From assembly GCA_009877105.1 (NCBI GenBank), contig WXFD01000043.1:119602-183601 (forward strand): DNA of 64,000 nucleotides, written 5' to 3'. The stretch is from Bacteroidales bacterium. Lineage in GTDB: Bacteria; Bacteroidota; Bacteroidia; Bacteroidales; VadinHA17. Of the stretch, positions 1 to 9,881 are shown piece by piece. The notes under the pieces were generated by a model that searched no databases, was not told the DNA's origin, and saw only the letters and a program-made list of their open reading frames with translations. Position 1 is the first letter of the stretch; each line of letters opens with the position of its first letter. The position numbers and the translations under genes were made by a program.

Positions 1-2
1 AC

Positions 3-1739
3 GCAAACGAGATAGTGATACGCTATACCCGGACGGATGAGGAAAAATTTGTAACATTTGATGATGACATCAAACGTTACATTCTTCCTAAATACAAGAA
101 AACAAATCAAAATACATGCATTAACCTTGTTCCCGTCGTCAGAAAAGGTGAAAGGGTTACAACAGGGCAGGTTCTTACCGAAGGCTTTGGCACAAAGAAT
201 GGGGAACTGGCACTGGGGAGAAATCTCAAGGTGGCATTTATGCCCTGGAAGGGCTACAATTTTGAAGACGCCATTGTCATATCCGAGAAAGTGGTCCATG
301 AGGAAATGTTTACTTCGGTGCATATTGACGAATATCTTCTCGAAGTCCGTGACACCAAGCGCGGCCTTGAGGAGCTGACATCAGACATACCGAACGTAAG
401 CGAGGAAGCAACAAAAAACCTCGACGAAAACGGCCTGATCAGGATCGGAGCCCATATCCTGCCGGGGGACATTCTTATAGGAAAGATCACTCCCAAGGGA
501 GAATCTGATCCTTCACCCGAAGAGAAACTCCTGCGTGCCATATTCGGCGACAAGGCCGGAGATGTCAAGGACGCCTCACTGAAGGCAGGCCCTTCACTTG
601 AGGGAGTGGTAATTGACAAGAAACTGTTTACCAGGGCAATAAAGGACAGAAAAGCCAAGACTGGCGAAAAACCCCTGCTCGACAAGATAGAAGCTGAATT
701 CAACCGCAGCTCCCATGAATTAAAGGAAAGGCTGGTGGATAAGCTGTTCATTCTTGTGAACGGGAAAACCTCACAGGGCGTAAAGGATTATCTCAACGTT
801 GACGTTATTCCCAAAGGTACCAAGTTTACCCTGAAGCAGCTTCAGGAAGTTGATTACCTGAATATCAATCCCAATAAATGGACTACGGACAAGAAGAAGA
901 ATGACAGCATAAAGCAGCTTCTTCATAATTACATCATCAAGTTCAAGGAGATTGACGGGATTTACAAGCGCAAAAAATACACCATTACCATTGGCGATGA
1001 ACTGCCTGCAGGAATAGTGAGGCTTGCAAAGGTTTACATAGCAAAGAAGCGCAAGATCAAAGTGGGAGACAAGATGGCAGGTCGTCATGGCAACAAGGGA
1101 ATTGTTGCCAGGATCGTACGGCAGGAAGATATGCCGTTCCTTGAAGACGGCACGCCTGTCGACATCGTACTCAATCCGCTTGGAGTCCCTTCCAGGATGA
1201 ACCTCGGCCAGATTTATGAAACGGTCCTTGGCTGGGCCGGACAGAAACTAGGCCTTCAGTTTTCAACTCCAATCTTCGATGGCGCCACCATCGATCAGAT
1301 TAATGAGTACACTGAGAAGGCCGGATTGCCCAAATATGGCAAAACGTATTTGTATGACGGAGGGACAGGGGAAAGGTTTGATCAGCCTGCAACTGTCGGT
1401 GTGATATACATGATGAAACTTGGACACATGGTCGACGACAAGATGCATGCCCGATCCATTGGTCCCTACTCCCTTATTACCCAGCAGCCCCTTGGCGGCA
1501 AGGCACAGTTCGGAGGCCAGAGGTTTGGTGAAATGGAAGTCTGGGCCCTTGAAGCCTTTGGAGCAGCTCACATCCTTCAGGAAATACTTACCATTAAATC
1601 AGACGATGTTATCGGTAGGGCAAAAGCTTATGAATCTATTGTAAAAGGAGAACCACTGCCTCAACCGGGTATTCCGGAGTCGCTGAACGTGCTGCTGCAC
1701 GAACTCAGAGGATTGGGACTTAGTGTTATACTTGATTAA
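3..1739 (+). CDS. rpoB: RNA polymerase beta subunit, C-terminal part (5' truncated by window edge)
   Basis: This is the C-terminal 578 or so residues of the beta subunit of DNA-dependent RNA polymerase. The frame is open to the first bases of the window, so the gene begins upstream; the apparent GTG at 15 is not a start. Recognisable conserved stretches include [13 protein letters not shown], the [14 protein letters not shown] segment lining the active centre, [10 protein letters not shown], and the C-terminal clamp region with [20 protein letters not shown]. The stop is followed after 48 bp by rpoC, the usual bacterial order, so the two are surely co-transcribed. Beta together with beta' forms the catalytic cleft in the cytoplasm. 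No frame disruption is seen. Identification is certain from sequence; only the N-terminal half is missing. Confidence 0.99.
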   Translation, partial: ANEIVIRYTRTDEEKFVTFDDDIKRYILPKYKKTNQNTCINLVPVVRKGERVTTGQVLTEGFGTKNGELALGRNLKVAFMPWKGYNFEDAIVISEKVVHEEMFTSVHIDEYLLEVRDTKRGLEELTSDIPNVSEEATKNLDENGLIRIGAHILPGDILIGKITPKGESDPSPEEKLLRAIFGDKAGDVKDASLKAGPSLEGVVIDKKLFTRAIKDRKAKTGEKPLLDKIEAEFNRSSHELKERLVDKLFILVNGKTSQGVKDYLNVDVIPKGTKFTLKQLQEVDYLNINPNKWTTDKKKNDSIKQLLHNYIIKFKEIDGIYKRKKYTITIGDELPAGIVRLAKVYIAKKRKIKVGDKMAGRHGNKGIVARIVRQEDMPFLEDGTPVDIVLNPLGVPSRMNLGQIYETVLGWAGQKLGLQFSTPIFDGATIDQINEYTEKAGLPKYGKTYLYDGGTGERFDQPATVGVIYMMKLGHMVDDKMHARSIGPYSLITQQPLGGKAQFGGQRFGEMEVWALEAFGAAHILQEILTIKSDDVIGRAKAYESIVKGEPLPQPGIPESLNVLLHELRGLGLSVILD

Positions 1740-1787
1740 ACATCATTTATTTACTCATTACAGGTTTGGATTAAAAAAATTCGGTAT

Positions 1788-4700
1788 ATGTCATTCAGAA
1801 GAGATAACAAAACCAAAACCAGTTACTCGAAAATATCAATAGGACTTGCTTCTCCCGAAGAGATCCTCGACAGGTCAAGCGGAGAAGTGCTGAAACCTGA
1901 AACTATCAATTACCGTACCTATAAACCGGAACGCGATGGCCTTTTTTGCGAAAGGATTTTTGGACCTGTCAAGGATTACGAATGCCATTGCGGCAAATAC
2001 AAAAGGATCCGCTATAAGGGTATTGTTTGTGACAGGTGCGGTGTTGAAGTAACTGAGAAAAAGGTCCGGCGCGAAAGAATGGGACATATTTCGCTGGTGG
2101 TACCAATTGCACACATATGGTATTTCCGGTCGCTGCCCAATAAGATCGGTTATCTTCTGGGCCTTCCGACAAAGAAACTCGATTCAATAATCTATTACGA
2201 AAGGTACGTTGTAATAAACCCGGGCATAAAGGCAGCCGACGGAGTTAAATACCTTGATTTCCTTACGGAAGAAGAGTATCTTGAAATAACGGAATTCCTT
2301 CCCAAGGAAAATCAGTATCTTGATGACAATCATCCTGATAAGTTCGTGGCAGATATGGGTGCGGAAGCATTGTACAAGCTGCTTACCCGGATTGATCTAG
2401 ATGAATTGTCATATTCACTTCGTCACAGGGCCAACACTGAAACCTCACAGCAGAGAAAGAATGAAGCACTGAAAAGGCTCCAGGTCGTAGAAGCATTCAG
2501 GGATTCCCGACACGTAAACAAGCCGGAGTGGATGATCATCAAGGTGGTTCCTGTCATTCCTCCTGAATTGCGTCCATTGGTACCCCTCGACGGAGGGAGA
2601 TTCGCCACAAGCGATCTGAACGATCTTTACAGGCGTGTCATTATTCGCAACAACAGGCTGAAAAGACTTATCGAGATTAAAGCACCGGAAGTGATCCTCC
2701 GCAACGAAAAAAGAATGCTTCAGGAGGCTGTTGATTCTCTTTTTGACAATTCGCGGAAAGCAAATGCGGTAAAAACCGATGCCAACCGTCCGCTGAAATC
2801 GCTTAGCGACAGCCTGAAAGGCAAACAAGGACGTTTTCGCCAGAACCTGCTGGGAAAGAGGGTGGATTATTCAGCACGTTCGGTTATAGTTGTTGGTCCG
2901 GAGCTGGATCTTCATGAATGCGGCCTTCCGAAAGATATGGCGGCAGAACTCTACAAGCCTTTTATAATCAGGAAACTGATCGAGCGCGGGATTGTAAAAA
3001 CTGTTAAATCTGCAAAAAAGATTGTTGACAGAAAGGATCCGGTTGTATGGGACATACTGGAAAATGTACTTAAGGGTCACCCCGTACTTCTGAACCGTGC
3101 TCCAACCCTGCACAGGCTCGGCATCCAGGCGTTCCAGCCAAAGCTTATCGAAGGAAAGGCAATACAGCTGCATCCCCTGGTGTGTACGGCATTCAATGCC
3201 GACTTTGATGGCGACCAGATGGCAGTTCATCTTCCCCTGGGAAATGGTGCCATCCTAGAAGCACAGATGCTGATGCTCGCCTCGCACAACATACTGAATC
3301 CTGCAAATGGGGCCCCGATAACGGTTCCTTCACAAGACATGGTTCTGGGCCTTTATTACATCACTAAGGGAAAAAGAAGCACGGCAACTGAGAAAGTTAA
3401 GGGTGAAGGGCTAATTTTCTACTCACCTGAAGAAGTCAATATAGCATATAACGAAGGCAAGGTTGATCTTCATGCCTTTATTAAAGTGAAGGTCAACGAC
3501 AGGGTTGATGACAAACTTGTGAACCATCTGATTGAAACCACGGTCGGCAGGGTGATATTCAATCAGTATGTACCTGAGGAAGTGGGATATATTAATGAGA
3601 TCCTGACAAAGAAATCTCTGAGGGATATTATCGGGCATGTACTCAAGCTTGCCGGAACGGCAAAAACTGCCGCGTTCCTTGATGCGATCAAGAATCTTGG
3701 ATTTTATTCAGCATTCAAGGGAGGTCTCTCTTTCAACCTTGATGATGTGATTATACCCGAGGAAAAGACAAAGTTCGTTACCGAAGGTTATGAGCAGGTT
3801 GAGGAGGTATTGAATAACCATAATATGGGATTTATTACCAATAATGAGCGATACAATCAGATAATTGACATCTGGACACATGTTAATGCAAGGCTTACCC
3901 AGTCGCTGATGAAACAGCTCTCTGCCGATAAGCAGGGCTTTAATTCAGTGTACATGATGCTCGATTCGGGGGCAAGGGGCTCAAAGGAACAGATACGCCA
4001 GTTGTCGGGGATGAGGGGGCTCATGGCGAAACCGCAGAAGTCGGGAGCGACAGGTTCGGAGATCATTGAAAACCCGATCCTTTCGAATTTTAAGGAAGGA
4101 CTTTCCGTTCTTGAATACTTTATATCAACACATGGGGCACGTAAGGGGCTGGCTGATACCGCGCTCAAAACAGCTGATGCAGGATACCTTACCAGACGCC
4201 TCGTGGATGTTTCCCAGGATGTGATCATCAATGAGGAGGACTGCGGAACATTGAGAGGTCTTGTTGCAGTTGCAATAAAGAAAAATGAAGAGATCGTCGA
4301 ATCGCTCTATGAAAGGATACTGGGCCGTACAACCGTACATAATGTATATCACCCGCTTACAGGTGAGCTCATTGTAGAATCAGGCCAGGAACTTACAGAG
4401 GAGCTGGCAAAGAAAATTGAAGATTCTCCAATCGAACAGGTGGAGATACGTTCAGTGCTGACTTGCGAATCGAAGAGAGGGGTATGTGCAAAATGTTATG
4501 GAAGGAACCTGGCTACAGGAAGGATGGTCCAGAAAGGCGAGGCGGTGGGAGTTATCGCTGCCCAGAGTATAGGCGAACCCGGCACCCAGCTTACACTTCG
4601 TACTTTCCACGTTGGCGGAACGGCGTCAAACATAACCACTGAATCGCGGCTTGTAGCCCGCTATAGCGGAATTGCCGAGATCGATGAGCTGAGAACCGTA

Positions 4701-6083
4701 CCGAAAAAGGATACTGAAAAAGGCGAAATCGACATTGTTATCGGAAGGCTCGCAGAACTCAGGATAATTGACAAGAAAACAGGAATTGCACTTACAACCC
4801 ATACCGTTCCTTATGGTTCAAGACTTTACATCAAACCCGGAGAGGAAGTGGAAAAAGGGAAACTCATCTGCGAGTGGGATCCTTTCAATGCTGTAATTAT
4901 TGCCGAGGTTGCAGGAAAAATAGACTATGATTATCTGATTGAAGGGGTAACGTTCCGGGAGGAATCGGACGAGCAGACAGGCTTCAAGGAAAAAGTAATC
5001 ATCGAAAGCAGGGATAAAACCAAGAACCCTGCAATCAGGATAACAAGCGTGAATAGTCAGGAACCCAGGGTATATAACCTTCCCGTAGGCGCCCATCTTA
5101 TTGTTGAAACGAACAGGATGGTCGAAGCTGGCGAAGTGCTAGCAAAGATCCCAAGGGCAGTTGGTAAATCAGGCGACATTACAGGCGGATTACCCAGGGT
5201 GACAGAATTATTTGAGGCACGTAATCCTTCCAACCCGGCCATTGTTTCAGAAATTGACGGTGAGGTTACTTTCGGGAAGATTAAGAGAGGCAACAGGGAG
5301 ATTTCCATCAAATCAAAAACCGATGAAATTAAAAAATACCTGGTTCCCCTATCAAAACAGATACTGGTTCAGGAGAATGATTATGTGAAGGCTGGCATAC
5401 CTCTTTCCGACGGTGCGATAACTCCATCCGACATTCTTGCAATCAAGGGGCCAACCAAGGTTCAGGAATATATAGTTAATGAGATACAGGAGGTATATCG
5501 CCTGCAGGGTGTTAAGATAAATGACAAACATTTCGAGATCATTGTCAGGCAAATGATGCGGAAGGTTGAGATTGTTGATCCGGGTGACACTAAATTCCTT
5601 GAACGCCAGGTGATTGACAAACTCGACTTCATGGATGAGAATGACTGGATCTACGGGAAAAAGTATATTGTAGATTCAGGTGATTCCCAGACCCTGAGGC
5701 CCGGTATGATTGTTACTGCCCGCAAACTGAGGGACGAGAATTCAATGCTTAAACGCCGTGACCTGAAGACTGTTGAGGCACGGGATGCAGTTCCTGCCAC
5801 ATCCAACCAGGTATTGCAGGGTATTACCAGGGCTGCGCTTCAGACAAACAGTTTCTTCTCTGCAGCATCTTTCCAGGAAACTACAAAAGTATTGAATGAG
5901 GCTGCAATTCTCGGAAAGGTAGATAAGCTTGAAGGCCTTAAGGAGAATGTGATAGTCGGACATCTGATACCTGCAGGAACCGGTCAGCGTGAATACAACA
6001 GCATAATCGTAGGATCGCTCGAGGAATATGAAAGCTTTACTGGCAATGTTCCTGTTGCAACTGAAGCAGAACCAGGCAAATAA
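1788..6083 (+). CDS. rpoC: RNA polymerase beta' subunit
   Basis: Complete 1431-residue beta' subunit, the usual size for Bacteroidota. The N-terminal zinc site is visible as C66, C68, C81 and C84. The absolutely conserved NADFDGDQ motif, whose three Asp residues hold the catalytic Mg2+, is at residues 470-477. The second zinc site is represented by the DCGT cysteine and the [11 protein letters not shown] cluster. The bridge/trigger region follows ([17 protein letters not shown]). It lies 48 bp after rpoB and 17 bp before the DUF3467 gene, consistent with one operon. Its role is transcription elongation and active-site chemistry. Nothing abnormal is seen. Confidence 0.99.
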   Translation: MSFRRDNKTKTSYSKISIGLASPEEILDRSSGEVLKPETINYRTYKPERDGLFCERIFGPVKDYECHCGKYKRIRYKGIVCDRCGVEVTEKKVRRERMGHISLVVPIAHIWYFRSLPNKIGYLLGLPTKKLDSIIYYERYVVINPGIKAADGVKYLDFLTEEEYLEITEFLPKENQYLDDNHPDKFVADMGAEALYKLLTRIDLDELSYSLRHRANTETSQQRKNEALKRLQVVEAFRDSRHVNKPEWMIIKVVPVIPPELRPLVPLDGGRFATSDLNDLYRRVIIRNNRLKRLIEIKAPEVILRNEKRMLQEAVDSLFDNSRKANAVKTDANRPLKSLSDSLKGKQGRFRQNLLGKRVDYSARSVIVVGPELDLHECGLPKDMAAELYKPFIIRKLIERGIVKTVKSAKKIVDRKDPVVWDILENVLKGHPVLLNRAPTLHRLGIQAFQPKLIEGKAIQLHPLVCTAFNADFDGDQMAVHLPLGNGAILEAQMLMLASHNILNPANGAPITVPSQDMVLGLYYITKGKRSTATEKVKGEGLIFYSPEEVNIAYNEGKVDLHAFIKVKVNDRVDDKLVNHLIETTVGRVIFNQYVPEEVGYINEILTKKSLRDIIGHVLKLAGTAKTAAFLDAIKNLGFYSAFKGGLSFNLDDVIIPEEKTKFVTEGYEQVEEVLNNHNMGFITNNERYNQIIDIWTHVNARLTQSLMKQLSADKQGFNSVYMMLDSGARGSKEQIRQLSGMRGLMAKPQKSGATGSEIIENPILSNFKEGLSVLEYFISTHGARKGLADTALKTADAGYLTRRLVDVSQDVIINEEDCGTLRGLVAVAIKKNEEIVESLYERILGRTTVHNVYHPLTGELIVESGQELTEELAKKIEDSPIEQVEIRSVLTCESKRGVCAKCYGRNLATGRMVQKGEAVGVIAAQSIGEPGTQLTLRTFHVGGTASNITTESRLVARYSGIAEIDELRTVPKKDTEKGEIDIVIGRLAELRIIDKKTGIALTTHTVPYGSRLYIKPGEEVEKGKLICEWDPFNAVIIAEVAGKIDYDYLIEGVTFREESDEQTGFKEKVIIESRDKTKNPAIRITSVNSQEPRVYNLPVGAHLIVETNRMVEAGEVLAKIPRAVGKSGDITGGLPRVTELFEARNPSNPAIVSEIDGEVTFGKIKRGNREISIKSKTDEIKKYLVPLSKQILVQENDYVKAGIPLSDGAITPSDILAIKGPTKVQEYIVNEIQEVYRLQGVKINDKHFEIIVRQMMRKVEIVDPGDTKFLERQVIDKLDFMDENDWIYGKKYIVDSGDSQTLRPGMIVTARKLRDENSMLKRRDLKTVEARDAVPATSNQVLQGITRAALQTNSFFSAASFQETTKVLNEAAILGKVDKLEGLKENVIVGHLIPAGTGQREYNSIIVGSLEEYESFTGNVPVATEAEPGK

Positions 6084-6100
6084 TAACCAAAAAACAGCTT

Positions 6101-6418
6101 ATGTCAGATCAGAAGAACCCTAATCAGATCAACATTGAGTTGAATGAAGAAACAGCCCAGGGGATATATTCAAATCTCGCAGTAATTACTCATTCTTCTT
6201 CAGAGTTTGTTGTGGATTTTGTAAGGATAATGCCGGGAATACCCAAGGCACAGGTTAAATCGAGGATCATTCTGACCCCCGAACATGCAAAACGGCTGGT
6301 TGCCGCTCTTCAGGACAATATATCCAAGTATGAATCCGTGCATGGAATAATCAAGGAAGTCAAGGGGTCGGCCCCGGTTCTTCCTCTTACATTCGGGGGG
6401 CCGACTGCACAGGCTTGA
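6101..6418 (+). CDS. DUF3467 family small protein
   Basis: A 105-residue protein matching the DUF3467 family by its pattern: short N-terminal leader, a YSNLAVITHSSSEFVVDF core, then ILTPEHAKRLVAALQDNI. Members are commonly encoded directly after rpoC in Bacteroidota. Here it is 17 bp downstream of rpoC and followed by a terminator, so it is very likely the last gene of the rpoBC transcript. No catalytic motif, membrane segment or signal peptide is visible. The position suggests a transcription-linked or housekeeping role, but the function is not established and I do not assign one. Confidence 0.9.
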   Translation: MSDQKNPNQINIELNEETAQGIYSNLAVITHSSSEFVVDFVRIMPGIPKAQVKSRIILTPEHAKRLVAALQDNISKYESVHGIIKEVKGSAPVLPLTFGGPTAQA

Positions 6419-6441
6419 AATGCATTACATGATCATAAGAG

Positions 6442-6471
6442 GGTGTCTCACAAGGACACCTTCATTTTTTT
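6442..6471 (+). terminator. Rho-independent terminator after rpoBC-DUF3467
   Basis: Perfect 6-bp stem GGTGTC/GACACC (6442-6447 and 6455-6460) with a 7-nt loop, followed after TTCA by a run of seven T (6465-6471). It lies 24 bp after the DUF3467 stop. Confidence 0.7.
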
Positions 6472-6732
6472 CAATCATTTCGTGTCTGTCAGATATCTGA
6501 TGAATCCCGCATGTGCTGAATCCATAAATAATTGTTCACAACACCGTAAGGCATATTAATTACCGGTCCGACAGGCCCGGGAGGCATCATTTCAATAAAA
6601 TATAAATTCAGGACTCATGAAATCCGTATGAATGACCAGGAACACCAGCATGAATGAATATTACCGTGTTCAATCATATTTGGTTCACTACCCTGTGGAC
6701 AGACGGCAGTCAAACTTTTAAAAAATCACAAG

Positions 6733-6842
6733 TATGAACCCACATGATACAAGATCACAAACAAGCATGGAAATAAAACTCATGTGGGTTCCATGTGAAT
6801 CACTTAATCTTCAGAAGTATATAAATTTATTTTTACATGAAA
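6733..6842 (+). repeat. Dispersed ~110-bp element, copy A, ending on the start codon of the DUF2520 gene
   Basis: Near-identical to copies at 19947-20058 (minus) and 39183-39293 (+). Against the third copy I count one single-base indel and five or six substitutions. Internal features are an 11-bp perfect inverted repeat (AACCCACATGA ... TCATGTGGGTT; in this copy the first arm begins GAACCC and lacks one A), a nested CATGGAA/TTCCATG pair and an AT-rich tail TATATAAATTTATTTTTAC. Similarity stops just after ATGAAA, the first two codons of the following gene, and on the other side at TATGAA. It must therefore supply the promoter region and leader of that gene. It could be a regulatory module or a small non-coding mobile repeat. 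Confidence 0.9.
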
Positions 6843-7625
6843 AAAACAGGAATATCATTCATCGGAGCCGGTAAAGTTGCCGGGGCATTTTGTTCGGAGC
6901 TTTTTAATTCTGGTCACAGGATAATAAATATCGTAGCTGAAACTGAGGATAGCTGCCGACGCCTGGCTGAATCCTGCAATGCATCATGGTCGTTGGATAC
7001 TGAATTTAAGGAAGACACTGATCTGATATTGATCGCAGTACCCGATGATAAGATAGAATCGGTTGCTGCCGGCATTAAATGCAACGAAAAAACAGTTGTA
7101 GCACACATGGCCGGAAGCGTGGGCCTTGATGTGTTTCATCAGAAATACAGGCATGTTGGAGTAATTTATCCGCTTCAGACTTTTTCGGCAGGAAGGAACA
7201 TCGAATTCAGCAAGATTCCGTTTTTCATTGAGGGAAGCGATAAGGATACAATTACCCTCTTGTGCGGACTTGTTGAGTCATTGGGGGCAAAGGCTTATTT
7301 TGCCGATGCGGAGGGCAGGAGGCTTCTTCACCTGTCGGCTGTTTTTGTGAATAACTTTGTAAACCACATGCTCGTTTCTGGCAAAGCGATTGCCTCCATG
7401 GCAGGATTTCAGTTTGAGGTACTCGTTCCGCTTCTCAATGAGACAATCCTGAAAGCTGTAACGAACGGGCCCGAAAACTCCCAGACAGGACCGGCTGTCA
7501 GGTCTGATCAGGGCACTATCAAAAGTCATATTAAATTATTATCTTTCTCACCTGATCTGCAAAATATTTACAGGGAAGTAACAGGATCAATCATGAGATT
7601 TCAAAAAAAGAACATAAATGAATAA
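6837..7625 (+). CDS. Rossmann-fold / DUF2520 oxidoreductase (ProC-like)
   Basis: A 262-residue protein with an N-terminal NAD(P)-binding Rossmann domain (GAGKVAG at residues 10-16, LILIAVPDDKI after the fourth strand) and a helical C-terminal DUF2520 domain (HLSAVFVNNFVNHM, PLLNETILKA, GPAVRSDQGTI). The family resembles pyrroline-5-carboxylate reductase and 3-hydroxyisobutyrate dehydrogenase folds, but its substrate is not established. The ATG lies inside the tail of the dispersed repeat. The gene overlaps the next one by 8 bp and starts a tight run of four + strand genes. The start is fixed by the conserved Rossmann strand beginning at residue 5. Confidence 0.88.
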   Translation: MKKTGISFIGAGKVAGAFCSELFNSGHRIINIVAETEDSCRRLAESCNASWSLDTEFKEDTDLILIAVPDDKIESVAAGIKCNEKTVVAHMAGSVGLDVFHQKYRHVGVIYPLQTFSAGRNIEFSKIPFFIEGSDKDTITLLCGLVESLGAKAYFADAEGRRLLHLSAVFVNNFVNHMLVSGKAIASMAGFQFEVLVPLLNETILKAVTNGPENSQTGPAVRSDQGTIKSHIKLLSFSPDLQNIYREVTGSIMRFQKKNINE

Positions 7626-8139
7626 TTTCAAGCAAGCCCTGACCCGGATAAAAGCATTTGTTTTTGATATTGATGGCGTTCTGTCTCTGCAGACGATTGC
7701 CCTGAACGTTTTCGGAACACCGAACAGGACGGTTAATCTGCGCGATGGATATGCCCTTCAGCTTGCTGTAAAAAAAGGGTATCATGTGGGGATTATATCT
7801 GGAAGCAATTCAAAAGAATATCTTAAAAGGCTGAAATATCTGGGAATAAAGGATGTTTACCTTAACAGCCGCTCCAAGACTGACCATTTCAGAGAATTTC
7901 TAAAGAAGCACAACCTTCATGAATCGGAAGTGATGTATATGGGAGATGACATTCCAGATCTGAATGTGATGAAAGAAGCCGGGGTCCCGGTGTGTCCTGC
8001 TGATGCTGACATTGAAATAAAACAGGCCTCCCAGTATATTTCTGACAGGAAAGGCGGTGAGGGCTGCGTGAGGGATGTGATTGAACAGGTTCTGAGGCTG
8101 CATGATAAATGGCTTGATGACGATGCTTATTCCTGGTAG
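7618..8139 (+). CDS. HAD-family phosphatase, KdsC-like (KDO-8-phosphate phosphatase)
   Basis: A 173-residue single-domain HAD hydrolase of the KdsC type, which lacks a cap domain. HAD motif I is FVFDIDGVLS with nucleophile D17 and D19, motif II is the Ser of SGSNS (61-65), motif III is probably K87, and motif IV is GDD at 109-111. The family removes phosphate from 3-deoxy-manno-octulosonate 8-phosphate in lipopolysaccharide core synthesis, and the length matches. The canonical DVDGVLTDG is here DIDGVLSLQ, so another sugar phosphate is possible. It overlaps the upstream DUF2520 gene by 8 bp and is followed 2 bp later by the UbiA gene, implying translational coupling. Confidence 0.85.
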   Translation: MNNFKQALTRIKAFVFDIDGVLSLQTIALNVFGTPNRTVNLRDGYALQLAVKKGYHVGIISGSNSKEYLKRLKYLGIKDVYLNSRSKTDHFREFLKKHNLHESEVMYMGDDIPDLNVMKEAGVPVCPADADIEIKQASQYISDRKGGEGCVRDVIEQVLRLHDKWLDDDAYSW

Positions 8140-8141
8140 CC

Positions 8142-9125
8142 ATGAAAGCGTTTTTTAAGCTGATCAGATGGCAGAATCTCCTGCTTATTGTCCTCACAAT
8201 GATGCTGATGAGATATGCAGTCATTGAACCGGTGATCAGCAAACTGTCCGTCGTTCTTGTGCATGGACAGGAAGGAGAGGTTCCCCTGATGCTTAAATTT
8301 CCCTGGTACGACTTTGTAATCCTGATTCTGGCAACTTTGTTGATAACAGCAGGGGGTTACGTGATAAATGATTATTTTGACATCAAGACTGACCTGATAA
8401 ACAAGGGGAAAGTAATTGTGGGAACAGCAATACCAAGAAAAAAAGCCATGATGTGGCATAATATCCTTAATGCAGCAGGTGTTGCTGCCGGATTTTATAT
8501 CTCATGGAAGGCCGGGTATTTCTGGCTTGGAACGATATTCCTGATAGTTTCGGGCTTGCTGTATTTTTACTCGGCAAGCTATAAGAGACAGTTCCTTGTG
8601 GGAAACCTGGTTGTTTCAGTCCTTACTGCCATGGTCCCGATGCTTGTGTTTATTTATGAATGGCCGGCATTATATAGGTACTACAGTGTACATGCGATGG
8701 CCCCGCCCGATCTTTCAATATTATTTTACTGGATCGGAGGATTTGCATTGTTCGCTTTTATTACCACTCTTACCCGTGAGTTAATTAAAGATATAGAAGA
8801 TTTTGAAGGAGATTTGGCATACGGACGAAATACTATTCCCGTGGTACTGGGTGTGCTCACTTCCAAAATGCTGTCGGTATGCCTGATAATTATAACAATA
8901 GTCCTGCTTCTGCTTGTCTGGTATTTTTTCCTGGCCGACAGGTATACACTAATTTATATTTCTCTTTTTATTGTACTCCCGCTATTTTACGTGATCTACC
9001 AGCTCATTGTCAGCAAGGGCAGAAAACAACTTCATATTGCCAGCACGATGATGAAGCTGATCATGCTGGCCGGGGTTTTATATTCGGTACTGGTAAAATA
9101 TATAATAACCTGGAATCTGGTCTGA
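8142..9125 (+). CDS. UbiA-family prenyltransferase
   Basis: A 327-residue polytopic membrane protein with about eight or nine hydrophobic segments. Two Asp-rich motifs typical of UbiA enzymes are visible: NDYFDIKTD (N76, D80, D84), and a second around residues 212-226 (RELIKDIEDFEGD). These bind the Mg2+-diphosphate of an isoprenoid donor, so the protein should transfer a prenyl chain to an aromatic or polar acceptor in the inner membrane. The GGYVINDYFD context resembles the geranylgeranylglycerol-phosphate synthase-like branch common in Bacteroidota, but the acceptor cannot be told from sequence. It sits 2 bp after the KdsC-like gene and 1 bp before maf. Confidence 0.85.
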   Translation: MKAFFKLIRWQNLLLIVLTMMLMRYAVIEPVISKLSVVLVHGQEGEVPLMLKFPWYDFVILILATLLITAGGYVINDYFDIKTDLINKGKVIVGTAIPRKKAMMWHNILNAAGVAAGFYISWKAGYFWLGTIFLIVSGLLYFYSASYKRQFLVGNLVVSVLTAMVPMLVFIYEWPALYRYYSVHAMAPPDLSILFYWIGGFALFAFITTLTRELIKDIEDFEGDLAYGRNTIPVVLGVLTSKMLSVCLIIITIVLLLLVWYFFLADRYTLIYISLFIVLPLFYVIYQLIVSKGRKQLHIASTMMKLIMLAGVLYSVLVKYIITWNLV

Positions 9126-9126
9126 T

Positions 9127-9726
9127 ATGCCCCTGGATGAAATCAATCGCCACACGATAATACTGGCTTCAGGCTCACCCAGGCGCAGGCAGCTTCTGGA
9201 GGATCTCGGATTAAGATTTGAGGTTGTGAACCATGACTGGGATGAAGATTTTCCCGACGATTTAAAGGGAGCGGAAATAGCCTTGTATCTTGCCGCAAAA
9301 AAAGCCGAGACATTGGGCGGGCAGCTTCGGGAAGGTGTTATAATAATAACAGCCGACACCATAGTATGGTGTGGCAACAGGGTTTTGGACAAACCGTCGG
9401 ATGAAAATGAGGCAATGGACATAATTCGCAGGATCTCAGGAAACACCCATGAGGTAATAACCGGTGTCTGCCTTCTGTCTTCCCGTGGATTAAGATCTTT
9501 TTACTCCTCGACAAAAGTTACATTTGAAGAGCTCACAGAGGCGGAGATTGAATACTATGTCCGGAACTTTAAGCCATTTGACAAAGCCGGGGCATATGGG
9601 ATCCAGGAATGGATCGGACTTGCTGCCTGCAGCCGGATTGAAGGCTCTTATTTTAATGTTATGGGTCTCCCTGTTGAAAAGGTTTACCATGAGCTGCTGT
9701 CATTGGTCAGATCGGAGGGGAGATAG
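9127..9726 (+). CDS. maf: Maf-like nucleotide pyrophosphatase
   Basis: A 199-residue Maf/YhdE-type protein. The signature SGSPRR is at residues 15-20 after ILA, the catalytic Asp is in ADTIVW near residue 76, and LDKP and AGAYGIQ follow. The family hydrolyses non-canonical or canonical nucleoside triphosphates (dTTP/UTP in the YhdE subgroup) and is a house-cleaning enzyme in the cytoplasm. The gene starts 1 bp after the prenyltransferase stop and appears to end this operon. Length and motifs are complete. Confidence 0.93.
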   Translation: MPLDEINRHTIILASGSPRRRQLLEDLGLRFEVVNHDWDEDFPDDLKGAEIALYLAAKKAETLGGQLREGVIIITADTIVWCGNRVLDKPSDENEAMDIIRRISGNTHEVITGVCLLSSRGLRSFYSSTKVTFEELTEAEIEYYVRNFKPFDKAGAYGIQEWIGLAACSRIEGSYFNVMGLPVEKVYHELLSLVRSEGR

Positions 9727-9881
9727 ATGCGTAAGCCCGGCAGATCTGGATGCATATTGAAAAGAAACGATCCGGTACGTGTTTGACTGACAAATATTGG
9801 CACATCAGGTTTCAGTGAACCTGGCGTGATGATCAGAAAAAATGCCGGTTAGAAATGATAAAGGATTATAGAACTCACAAT

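Noticed and set aside
254..751. Long antisense frames inside rpoB, rpoC, hydA and other genes
   Set aside because: They mirror the codon pattern of well-identified genes on the other strand and have no family features.
6736..6840. Open frame through repeat copy A beginning at its outer ATG
   Set aside because: It is open only because of a one-base indel; copies B and C hit a stop after four codons, so it is not a conserved peptide.
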